Assembly (NCBI GenBank): GCA_002338505.1
Contig: DDIK01000057.1
Span: forward strand, 1 to 8,056
DNA length: 8,056 nucleotides
DNA from: Bacteriovorax sp. UBA1852
Lineage (GTDB): Bacteria > Bdellovibrionota > Bacteriovoracia > Bacteriovoracales > Bacteriovoracaceae
Direction: 5' to 3'
Of the stretch, positions 1-6,053 are shown in pieces (the first letter of the stretch is position 1; every line of letters starts with the position of its first letter). Position numbers and translations under genes: made by a program. The notes beneath the pieces were generated by a model, which saw nothing but the letters and a program-made list of their open reading frames with translations, was not told where the DNA came from and did not search any database.

Positions 1-108
1 AAGAAGAAAGTAGCAAAGAAAGCAACTAAAAAGAAAGTAGCAAAGAAAGCAACTAAAAAGAAAGTCGCAAAGAAAGCGACTAAGAAGAAAGTCGCGAAGA
101 AAGTAAAT
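1..108 (+). repeat. In-frame 27-bp tandem repeat encoding a KKKVAKKAT lysine-rich tail
   Basis: Four consecutive 27-bp units (1-27, 28-54, 55-81, 82-108) are read in the frame of the downstream fumarase. Units 1-3 each translate as KKKVAKKAT; the last is KKKVAKKVN. Differences among units 1-3 are all at third codon positions and silent (AAG/AAA, GTA/GTC, GCA/GCG). In unit 4 only the last two codons change the protein. The array runs off the left edge, so more units probably lie upstream. The composition (Lys, Ala, Val, Thr only) resembles the disordered tails of histone H1-like bacterial proteins; a nucleic-acid-binding role is inference. Confidence 0.9.
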
Positions 109-990
109 ACATCAAAGAAGTTACAAGAATCAATCTTAGAGCTTATAAGAGTAACTTCAACTGTTCTTCCTGATGATATCCAAAGAGTGGTCTTAGAAGC
201 TCTTGCTCGCGAAGAGAAAAACACTAGTGCCGAATACGCTATGAATATTATTAAGGCAAATGTCGAGCTAGCAAAGAAGAAGTCTCAACCAATATGCCAA
301 GATACTGGAACTATTATTTTTAATGTTGCACATCCAAAAGGATTTCATCAAAGAGAATTCACGAAGATCGTAGAAAGAGCAGTTGTACAGGCAACGAAGC
401 TTGGATATCTTAGACAAAATTCTGTTGATTCATTAACAGGTGCAAATAACACGATGAACTTAGGACCAGGTCATCCAAGTATTCACTTTCATGAACACGC
501 TAAGAGTAGCATTGAAGTTAAGCTTATGCTCAAAGGTGGTGGTTGTGAAAATGTTGGCGCTCAATATGCTCTTCCAAACCAAGAGATTGGTGCAGGTAGA
601 GACCTTGATGGTGTGAGAAAGTCTATCTTAGATGCCGTTCAAAAAGCTCAGGGTAAGGGCTGTGGTCCAGGTGTTCTTGGGGTCTGTATTGGTGGTGATC
701 GAGGTGCAGGTTATATCGAATCAAAAGAGCAACTCTTTAGAAAATTAGATGATACAAATTCAATTAAAGAATTAGCTGATCTGGAAAAAGATATCGTTGA
801 AACTGCTAACAAACTAGGAATAGGGCCTATGGGCTTTGGTGGTAAGACAACGCTATTAGGTTGTAAGATAAGTCACCTTAATAGACTTCCAGCCTCTTTC
901 TTTGTCTCAGTTTCCTACATGTGTTGGGCCTATCGTAGACAGGGTGTGAGCCTAAAAGGTGATAACTCAATTAATAAGTGGCTTTATTAA
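1..990 (+). CDS. Class I fumarate hydratase, alpha subunit, with lysine-rich N-terminal extension (5' partial)
   Basis: This is the catalytic, iron-sulfur-binding subunit of an oxygen-sensitive class I hydro-lyase, most likely fumarase (fumarate + water to L-malate, TCA cycle, cytosol). The frame is open from base 1 with no ATG before the enzyme domain; 329 residues are visible. Residues 1-36 are the lysine-rich repeat and the enzyme domain runs from about 39 to 329, a normal length for this subunit. Visible motifs are PICQDTGT (Cys99), GKGCGPGVLG (Cys221) and SVSYMCWAYRR (Cys308), whose spacing matches the three 4Fe-4S ligands of the family. LKGGGCEN, CIGGDRG and GPMGFGGKTT are also conserved. 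A GTG at 187 is not a credible start because the first helix of the domain (LQESILELIRVTS, then VLPDDIQ) lies upstream of it. The beta subunit follows after 17 bp. L-tartrate dehydratase is the main alternative, since the families share these motifs. Confidence 0.9.
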   Translation, partial: KKKVAKKATKKKVAKKATKKKVAKKATKKKVAKKVNTSKKLQESILELIRVTSTVLPDDIQRVVLEALAREEKNTSAEYAMNIIKANVELAKKKSQPICQDTGTIIFNVAHPKGFHQREFTKIVERAVVQATKLGYLRQNSVDSLTGANNTMNLGPGHPSIHFHEHAKSSIEVKLMLKGGGCENVGAQYALPNQEIGAGRDLDGVRKSILDAVQKAQGKGCGPGVLGVCIGGDRGAGYIESKEQLFRKLDDTNSIKELADLEKDIVETANKLGIGPMGFGGKTTLLGCKISHLNRLPASFFVSVSYMCWAYRRQGVSLKGDNSINKWLY

Positions 991-995
991 ATAAT

Positions 996-1000
996 AAAGG
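996..1000 (+). promoter_or_regulatory. Ribosome binding site fixing the fumarase beta start
   Basis: AAAGG lies 7 nt before the ATG at 1008. It selects that ATG over an in-frame GTG at 978, which lies inside the alpha-subunit gene and would add ten residues not typical of the family. Confidence 0.7.
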
Positions 1001-1007
1001 ATTAAAA

Positions 1008-1574
1008 ATGAAGAGATTAGAATATCCATTTAAAAAAGAAGATATAAGAGAATTAAAGGTCGGAGATATGGTGTTAATTTCTGGTAAGTTATTTACTGGA
1101 AGAGACGCTGTTCATAAGAGAATTCATGAGGGAACAAACCCACCTATTTCTCTTGAGAACCAAATTATCTATCACTGTGGACCTGTTGTTTTACAAGATA
1201 AGAAAGGTAAGTATGAAGTTAAGGCCGCTGGACCAACAACTTCTATTAGAGAGGAGCCTTATCAGTGGCAAGTCATGAGAGATCATGGAATTGTTGGTGT
1301 TATTGGTAAGGGTGGAATGGGGCCGAAAACTCTTGAAGGTTGCAAAGAGTATGGTTGTGTCTACTTTCACGCCATCGGTGGTGCCGCTCAAGTTCTCGCA
1401 GAGAAGATTAAATCAGTTGATAATGTATATTGGGAAGACCTAGGTTCACCTGAGGCGATATGGGAATTAACTGTTGAAGAGTTTCCAGTCGTTGTAACAA
1501 TGGACTCTCACGGTAACTCTCTTCATTCAAAAGTTGAAGGAAGTAGCTTAGAGGCCCTAAAAGGTCTTATGTAA
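1008..1574 (+). CDS. Class I fumarate hydratase, beta subunit
   Basis: This 188-residue protein is the partner subunit that, with the alpha chain, forms the two-subunit class I fumarase (equivalent to the C-terminal domain of single-chain FumA/FumB, or to TtdB of tartrate dehydratase). Family motifs appear in the expected order: ISGKLFTGRDAVHKRI near residues 24-39, AAGPTTSIRE in the substrate-binding region near 73-82, VGVIGKGGMG, CVYFHAIGGAA, then the C-terminal SPEAIWELTVEEFPVVVTMD followed by SHGNSL. The length matches stand-alone beta subunits. The ATG at 1008 is chosen because of the AAAGG site and because the protein then starts with the usual short MKRLEYPF-type leader. It follows the alpha gene by 17 bp and its stop codon directly abuts the ATG of the acetoacetyl-CoA synthetase gene, so the three are surely co-transcribed. 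Fumarate is the preferred substrate, but tartrate cannot be excluded from sequence alone. Confidence 0.92.
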   Translation: MKRLEYPFKKEDIRELKVGDMVLISGKLFTGRDAVHKRIHEGTNPPISLENQIIYHCGPVVLQDKKGKYEVKAAGPTTSIREEPYQWQVMRDHGIVGVIGKGGMGPKTLEGCKEYGCVYFHAIGGAAQVLAEKIKSVDNVYWEDLGSPEAIWELTVEEFPVVVTMDSHGNSLHSKVEGSSLEALKGLM

Positions 1575-3500
1575 ATGCAGCCACTGTGGTCACCGAGTAA
1601 AGACAGAATAGATAAGAGTGAACTCACAAGATATATTTCTTTTTTAAAGAATAAAGATGTCTTTGATTACGACTCACTCTATAAGTTTTCAATTGATCAC
1701 AGAGATGAGTTCTGGAAATCCCTCATTACTTTCTATGACATTAAATTTAGTGGCTCACTAGATCCTGCTTACGATGATCTAGGTTTTGATAATTATTCAT
1801 GGTTTAAAAATACCCAGTTAAATTTTGCTGAAAACTTACTTCGCAGTGGAGTTGACTCGAATGAATCTCTCATTTCGCGTTTAGAAAATGGGAAGAGAAG
1901 TAGTCTTACTTACGGTGATCTGAAGTCCACGGTTAATGGTCTTTCAAGAAAACTTTCATCACACATTTCAAAAGGTGATGTCCTGGCCTGTTATATGCCA
2001 AATATAAGCGAGACAGTAATCTCGATGTTAGGAGTGACGTCTCTTGGTGGAGTTTTTACATCTACTAGTTGTGACTTTGGCGTTGAGGGTGTGACTGATC
2101 GTTTTGGTCAATCTAAGCCTAAGGTTCTTGTGACTGTTGCCGGCTATGAATATAATGGAAAGTACTTTGATTTAAGAGATAGAATTGTTGAAATTACACG
2201 TAAAGTTAGCTCTATTGAAAAAGTCATTATTGTAGATTATCTCGATAAGAGTGACGATATATCAATGATTGAAAGTGCTTGTTATTATCACGATTTCTTT
2301 AAGCCTGTAGAAGGTGAAATTCAATATACTCAAGTTCCATTTTCAAGTCCTCTCTACATTATGTATTCTTCAGGAACAACAGGAAAACCTAAGTGTATTG
2401 TTCATTCTGTCGGAGGAACACTCTTACAACATGTGAAAGAGCTTGGTCTTCACACTGATTTGACACAAGATAAGAGCATTTTCTTTTTTACAACATGTGG
2501 TTGGATGATGTGGAATTGGCTTGTCTCAAGTCTCTACTTTGGCTCTAGGGTAATTCTCTATGAAGGATCTCCCGCATACCCAACTTTTAAAGACTATATG
2601 AAGCTTATAGAGTCTGAAAAAATTAATATCTTTGGCACTAGTCCAAAGTTCTTACGCGCTCTTAGTGATACGGGACTAAGTTTTGATGATATCGATTTAT
2701 CATCACTTGAATCAGTTCTTTCCACAGGCGCACCTTTATTAGATGATCAATATGAGTATGTTTACAATAGCTTTAAGTCTGATCTCTTGCTGGCCTCTAT
2801 TTCTGGCGGCACGGACGTCCTTGGTTGTTTCTTTCTTGGCTGCCCTGTAAAGCCAGTTTATTCAGGACGGCTTCAAGTCAGAGGTTTAGGGATGGAAGTC
2901 GTCTCAGTTGATGATGCAGGGGAGATAGTTAATGGAGTAGAAGGCGAGCTTGCTTGTTTATCTAGCTTTCCATCAAGGCCACTATGTTTTCTTAATGATC
3001 ATGATAACTCGAGAATTAATGAAGCATACTTTAGTCAAGTACCTGGTGTTTGGTATCATGGTGACTACATACTCATTGACTCTTATGGTATCCAAGTACT
3101 TGGACGTTCGGATTCAACACTTAATCCTGGTGGAGTAAGAATTGGAACTGCGGAGATTTATCGTCAAACCGAAGTCATCGACTATATAGAAGATAGTGTT
3201 TGTGTTGGAAAGAAAGTGGATGGAGATGTTGAGATTTGGCTTTTCATTGTTCTTAAGGATAACTTGGAATTGGGCCACGAACAGATAAGAGAGATAAAAA
3301 AGCTTATAAAGGATAATACAACACCAAGACATATGCCTCGCAGGGTAATTCAAACAAAGGCCATACCATATACTCGCTCTGGTAAGAAAATGGAAGTAGC
3401 TGTCACTAAACTTATCAATGGTAAGGATTTAAATAACTTAGAAGCTATCTCTAATCCAGAGTGTCTTAGTTTTTATAAAAAATTCTTTGATTTAAATTGA
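1575..3500 (+). CDS. aacS: Acetoacetyl-CoA synthetase (acetoacetate-CoA ligase)
   Basis: This ANL-superfamily acyl-CoA synthetase (641 residues, typical for AacS) activates acetoacetate with ATP and CoA to acetoacetyl-CoA, AMP and PPi in the cytosol. The N-terminus (MQPLWSPSKDRIDKSELTRY) has the AacS-specific LW.PS opening followed by the YSFSIDHRDEFW-like ACS N-terminal domain (KFSIDHRDEFWKSL). The adenylation core shows YIMYSSGTTGKPKCIVHS (P-loop-like A3), FFTTCGWMMWNWLV, FGTSPKFLRAL, SISGGTDVLGCF, WYHGDYI and GRSDSTLNPGGVRIGTAEIY. The A10 motif PYTRSGKKMEV carries the catalytic lysine at about residue 604. TTCGWMMWN and SGGTDV separate AacS from acetyl-CoA synthetase. The ATG follows the fumarase beta stop with no gap; an AAAAGG about 10 nt upstream can serve as ribosome site, and translational coupling is likely. 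Activity would return acetoacetate from ketone bodies, polyhydroxybutyrate or Leu/Tyr catabolism to thiolase and acetyl-CoA. Confidence 0.95.
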   Translation: MQPLWSPSKDRIDKSELTRYISFLKNKDVFDYDSLYKFSIDHRDEFWKSLITFYDIKFSGSLDPAYDDLGFDNYSWFKNTQLNFAENLLRSGVDSNESLISRLENGKRSSLTYGDLKSTVNGLSRKLSSHISKGDVLACYMPNISETVISMLGVTSLGGVFTSTSCDFGVEGVTDRFGQSKPKVLVTVAGYEYNGKYFDLRDRIVEITRKVSSIEKVIIVDYLDKSDDISMIESACYYHDFFKPVEGEIQYTQVPFSSPLYIMYSSGTTGKPKCIVHSVGGTLLQHVKELGLHTDLTQDKSIFFFTTCGWMMWNWLVSSLYFGSRVILYEGSPAYPTFKDYMKLIESEKINIFGTSPKFLRALSDTGLSFDDIDLSSLESVLSTGAPLLDDQYEYVYNSFKSDLLLASISGGTDVLGCFFLGCPVKPVYSGRLQVRGLGMEVVSVDDAGEIVNGVEGELACLSSFPSRPLCFLNDHDNSRINEAYFSQVPGVWYHGDYILIDSYGIQVLGRSDSTLNPGGVRIGTAEIYRQTEVIDYIEDSVCVGKKVDGDVEIWLFIVLKDNLELGHEQIREIKKLIKDNTTPRHMPRRVIQTKAIPYTRSGKKMEVAVTKLINGKDLNNLEAISNPECLSFYKKFFDLN

Positions 3501-3513
3501 TTTTCTTTATAAA
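3486..3513 (+). promoter_or_regulatory. Possible weak sigma70-like promoter before the solute-binding protein gene
   Basis: TTTGAT (3486-3491) and TATAAA (3508-3513) are separated by 16 bp at the end of aacS and in the 32-bp gap. Transcription from here would give a leader of only about 10-15 nt, which fits the absence of a clear Shine-Dalgarno sequence before the ATG at 3533. AT-rich sequence produces such matches by chance, so this is only a candidate. Confidence 0.22.
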
Positions 3514-3532
3514 TAATATGTAGAATCTCTAT

Positions 3533-4288
3533 ATGATTGGAATTCGACTATTCATTCTTCTACTAATATCTTTGGACCCTTTTGCCTGTAAGGAAATTAC
3601 GGTCTCTGCCCATCCTAATTATCCTCCATATCATTGGTACGATGGAAAAAAATTTAGAGGCGCAACAGTAGAGTCTCTTCAAAAAATTTTTAAAGAGAAG
3701 TCTATTTCAATAAAGTTTTCTTACAAGGGTCCTTGGAAACGTGTCTTGTTGAGTGCTAAAGAAGGTGATGTTGATTTAATTCTTGGCCTAAAGAATTCAA
3801 ATGATCGAAGGTCCTATTTGAAGTTTACTACTGAGCCATTCTTTGAAAACCCATTTGCAGTTTTTGTAAGAAAAGATTCCCCTAAAAGTTATGAAGGAAT
3901 TGAATCTTTAAAGTCTCAACGAGGTCTTTTTAATTTAGGGGATCGGTATGGAGATGACTTTGATCTCTATATAAAGAATCATCTTAATGAAACTCGTGTT
4001 AAGAGCATCACTCAGGCTTTTAACTTACTTTTAGAAAAGAGATTTGATTATTATGTAACTGGTTTGTACACAGGTAGTTTTTTTCTTCTCAGGAATCAAA
4101 AATATCAGCATATTAAATTTGTAAAACCATACGTAAATAAAGGCTATGTTTATCACGGTTTCTCAAAAAAATCTTCATGTCTAAAATATTACCAATTTTT
4201 AAATGAGAAATTATTGGGAAATAGAAAAAGTGGAGCCTCTTATGATTTAATTGAAAAGTATAAGAAAATCTGGTTACGTGAAAATTAA
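3533..4288 (+). CDS. Secreted SBP_bac_3-type solute-binding protein (periplasmic amino-acid-binding-like)
   Basis: This 251-residue protein begins with a hydrophobic signal segment (RLFILLLISLDPFA, residues 5-18) and should be exported to the periplasm. After it come the signatures of extracellular solute-binding protein family 3: a first strand leading to HPNYPPYHWYDGKKFRGATV, then GPWKRVLLSAKEGDVDLILG and NDRRSYLKFTTEPFFENPFAVFV. The second lobe (about 110-200) is less conserved, and the family predicts a two-lobed clamp that binds amino acids or similar small ligands. No permease or ATPase lies beside it, so it is an orphan binding protein; many short orphan members of this family in Bdellovibrio-like bacteria have no known ligand. 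Cys19 follows DPFA, which is a poor lipobox, so lipidation is doubtful. It starts 32 bp after aacS; an in-frame stop at 3521 leaves ATG 3533 as the only start, and no good ribosome site precedes it. The ligand cannot be read from sequence. Confidence 0.8.
   Translation: MIGIRLFILLLISLDPFACKEITVSAHPNYPPYHWYDGKKFRGATVESLQKIFKEKSISIKFSYKGPWKRVLLSAKEGDVDLILGLKNSNDRRSYLKFTTEPFFENPFAVFVRKDSPKSYEGIESLKSQRGLFNLGDRYGDDFDLYIKNHLNETRVKSITQAFNLLLEKRFDYYVTGLYTGSFFLLRNQKYQHIKFVKPYVNKGYVYHGFSKKSSCLKYYQFLNEKLLGNRKSGASYDLIEKYKKIWLREN
4285..4288. other. Shared TTAA: tail-to-tail overlap of two stop codons
   Basis: The + strand stop TAA (4286-4288) and the - strand stop TAA (complement of TTA at 4285-4287) use the same palindromic TTAA. 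There is therefore no intergenic space and no room for a conventional terminator between the converging operons; any terminator would have to lie inside the opposing coding sequence. Confidence 0.9.
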
Positions 4289-4743
4289 GTCGGTGAGTTA
4301 TCGCAAGTTTCACATACTTTCGTTAAGAGTTTATCTGTGTTCTTCTTTGACCTCATCTTATTAAATGATATCTTTATATGTTTATCTGAGTCGATCAGGT
4401 AGGTCGCAGGTTTTGCTATATCCATGAGCATGAGTCGAAGATTAAACATATTTATTATTTTTAAGTCATGATCACTTGCAAATAGGTAGCTCGTCTTATT
4501 TTCATTTTGGTACTTAATAATATTATCACTCGTCTCAGATGTTATGATAAGCATTGTGATATTCTTATTTAATTTATTCTGCCACGATCGTACTTTACTT
4601 AAGTGTGAAGTACATACAGGGCACCAAGTTCCCATTATAAAATTTAAGATCACGGGCCCTTTATTAAGTAAGTAGTAAAGGGATGTTTCTCTTCCATCGG
4701 ATAAATTAATGGTAAAGTCTGGCACAAGGTCATTAACATTCAT
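4285..4743 (-). CDS. Small cytosolic redoxin (AhpC/TSA or TlpA-like thioredoxin fold) with two CxxC motifs
   Basis: This 152-residue protein has a thioredoxin-fold peroxiredoxin/redoxin layout: NDLVPDFTINLSDGRETSL (residues 4-22), then the strand VILNFIMGTWCPVC with the redox pair Cys41/Cys44, then the cis-proline region KPATYLIDSD (111-120) before the last strands. It has no signal peptide or membrane segment, so it should act in the cytosol, unlike secreted TlpA/ResA proteins. A second pair, Cys144/Cys147 in VCETCDNS, sits five residues from the C-terminus and is unusual; it could resolve or relay electrons from the first. The start at 4743 is preferred to an ATG at 4776 because AAAGGAAG lies at the right distance and the upstream ATG lies inside the preceding gene. 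It is the third gene of the lysR/CoA-transferase operon, 11 bp after the CoA-transferase stop. Whether it is a peroxidase or a disulfide reductase/oxidase is not decided by the sequence. Confidence 0.8.
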   Translation of the reverse strand: MNVNDLVPDFTINLSDGRETSLYYLLNKGPVILNFIMGTWCPVCTSHLSKVRSWQNKLNKNITMLIITSETSDNIIKYQNENKTSYLFASDHDLKIINMFNLRLMLMDIAKPATYLIDSDKHIKISFNKMRSKKNTDKLLTKVCETCDNSPT

Positions 4744-4748
4744 CTCTA

Positions 4749-4756
4749 CTTCCTTT
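4749..4756 (-). promoter_or_regulatory. Ribosome binding site fixing the redoxin start
   Basis: On the - strand AAAGGAAG ends 5 nt before the ATG at 4743, with the AAGGA core 7 nt from it. It overlaps the CoA-transferase stop codon (4755-4757), so the two genes are probably translationally linked, and it argues against the start at 4776. Confidence 0.7.
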
Positions 4757-6038
4757 AATTGTAAAGTTCGAACCATTCTCTCTCTAATCTCTCTCGGTGC
4801 TCAGGGTGAGCAATTGATATGAGCTCTTTTGCCCTTTGTCCGATTGACTTTCCATAGAGATTAACGACTCCATATTCTGTTACCACATAATGGATGTGTG
4901 ACCTCGTCGTCACAACTCCTGCTCCTTTTTTAAGAAAGGGAGTTATTTTAGAAACTCCTTTCTTTGTCGTCGAAGACATGGCAATAATTGGTTTACCGCC
5001 AGCTGAAATAGAAGCACCACGCATAAAATCCATCTGTCCGCCGACTCCAGATATAATCTTATGGCCGATACTATCTGCACAGACTTGTCCTGTAAGGTCT
5101 ATTTCAACTGCAGAATTAATAGCTATAACTTTAGGGTTCTTAGCAATGTTTTTAGGTTTGTTTACATAGTTGGCCGGGTAGAACTCGATTGCAGCGTTCT
5201 TATTAATATAGTCAACAAGTGTTTGATCACCTACTGCAAAGCTCGTAATTGTCTTTCCTGGATTAATTTTCTTTTTCGAATTATTAATAATTCCATCATT
5301 GATCAAGTCAATAACTCCGTTTGAAAACATTTCAGTATGAATACCTAAATCCTTATGACTCTTAAGCTCCCTTAATACTGCATCTGGTATCGCGCCAATT
5401 CCCATTTGTAGAGTTGAGCCATCTTCTATAAGTGAAGCTATTGTCTCTCCAATCTTTTTTTCTTCATTTGAAATTTGATTAAGTTCTACAGTATGTAATG
5501 GTGTGTTTTTGATTATTCCATAGTCAATATCATTGATATGAATAAATGAATCTCCATAGACACGAGGTACATTCTCATTGATCACTGCTATTACATACTT
5601 TGCTGCTTTTATGGCCTCTCTTGTTATATCAACACTAGAGCCTATACTGACATGACCATGCTCGTCTGGTTTAGAAGTTTGAATGAGAGCTATATCCACA
5701 GGTACAACTTTATCTCTTAGGAGATAGGGGATTTCTGATAAGAAACATGGAATATAGTCTATATTTTTATAATTTATAGAACTTCGAATATTTCCACCAA
5801 CAAAGAAGTTAAGAGTTTTGCAGCGATCTTTGAAGTCCTCTCTAATATAAAATGGCTGGCCATGGGTGTGGAGATGGATAAAGCGTAGATTCTTTACGTC
5901 TTCTCTTTCATTTTGAAGAGTTTCTTCAAGTTCCTCTAAGAGAAAGGACGGCGTTTGCATTGCACCTTGAACAAAGAAAGTTTCACCACCTTTTAAAATC
6001 GATTGAAAAACTTTACTTATATTACTTACTTCTTTCAT
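4755..6038 (-). CDS. Family I CoA-transferase / acetyl-CoA hydrolase (4-hydroxybutyrate CoA-transferase-like)
   Basis: This 427-residue cytosolic enzyme belongs to the acetyl-CoA hydrolase/transferase family, which moves CoA between acyl groups through a glutamyl-CoA intermediate. Family motifs are in order: FIHLHTHGQPFY (53-64), IQTSKPDEHGHVSIGSS (119-135), LQMGIGAIPDAVL (210-222), LGIHTEMFSNGVIDL (231-245) with the expected catalytic Glu236, SGVGGQMDFMRGAS (330-343), GAGVVTTRSHIHYVVTEYGV (372-391) and ELISIAHPEHRERL (405-418). Length and the position of the glutamate are close to clostridial 4-hydroxybutyrate CoA-transferase and shorter than the roughly 500-residue succinate/acetate CoA-transferases, so the first is the better guess. 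Acetate, propionate, butyrate or succinate remain possible substrates. ATG 6038 has AGGA 6 nt upstream. The gene starts 15 bp after the lysR stop and ends 11 bp before the redoxin start. Together with AacS it makes the window rich in short-chain acyl-CoA handling. Confidence 0.9.
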   Translation of the reverse strand: MKEVSNISKVFQSILKGGETFFVQGAMQTPSFLLEELEETLQNEREDVKNLRFIHLHTHGQPFYIREDFKDRCKTLNFFVGGNIRSSINYKNIDYIPCFLSEIPYLLRDKVVPVDIALIQTSKPDEHGHVSIGSSVDITREAIKAAKYVIAVINENVPRVYGDSFIHINDIDYGIIKNTPLHTVELNQISNEEKKIGETIASLIEDGSTLQMGIGAIPDAVLRELKSHKDLGIHTEMFSNGVIDLINDGIINNSKKKINPGKTITSFAVGDQTLVDYINKNAAIEFYPANYVNKPKNIAKNPKVIAINSAVEIDLTGQVCADSIGHKIISGVGGQMDFMRGASISAGGKPIIAMSSTTKKGVSKITPFLKKGAGVVTTRSHIHYVVTEYGVVNLYGKSIGQRAKELISIAHPEHRERLEREWFELYN

Positions 6039-6053
6039 TATGTGTCCTAGTTG

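Noticed and set aside
1..108. CRISPR or mobile-element repeat at the left edge
   Set aside because: The 27-bp period is a multiple of three, the units abut without spacers and keep a reading frame; it is a coding repeat.
187..990. Fumarase alpha starting at the GTG at 187
   Set aside because: The conserved first helix and LPDD segment of the domain lie upstream (about 121-180) in the same open frame, and there is no ribosome site before 187. The GTG is an internal valine.
978..1007. N-terminal extension of fumarase beta from GTG 978
   Set aside because: It overlaps the alpha gene, lacks a ribosome site and adds residues not seen in the family; ATG 1008 has AAAGG at the right distance.
1191..1391. 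- strand open frame within fumarase beta, and similar short frames at 2950-3138, 3114-3353 and 4113-4313
   Set aside because: All lie inside well-supported genes in other frames and show no recognisable domain or translation signal.
3501..3532. Terminator after aacS
   Set aside because: The gap is AT-rich but has no GC stem followed by a T run.
3533..3600. Lipoprotein signal (Cys19) in the solute-binding protein
   Set aside because: The residues before the cysteine (DPFA) do not fit a lipobox, which expects Leu or similar at -3 and a small residue at -2.
4744..4776. Redoxin start at ATG 4776
   Set aside because: It lies within the CoA-transferase gene, and the good AAAGGAAG site serves ATG 4743, where the redoxin domain begins.
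4894..5324. Two + strand open frames opposite the CoA-transferase
   Set aside because: They are antisense to a highly conserved enzyme, have no family resemblance and no ribosome site.
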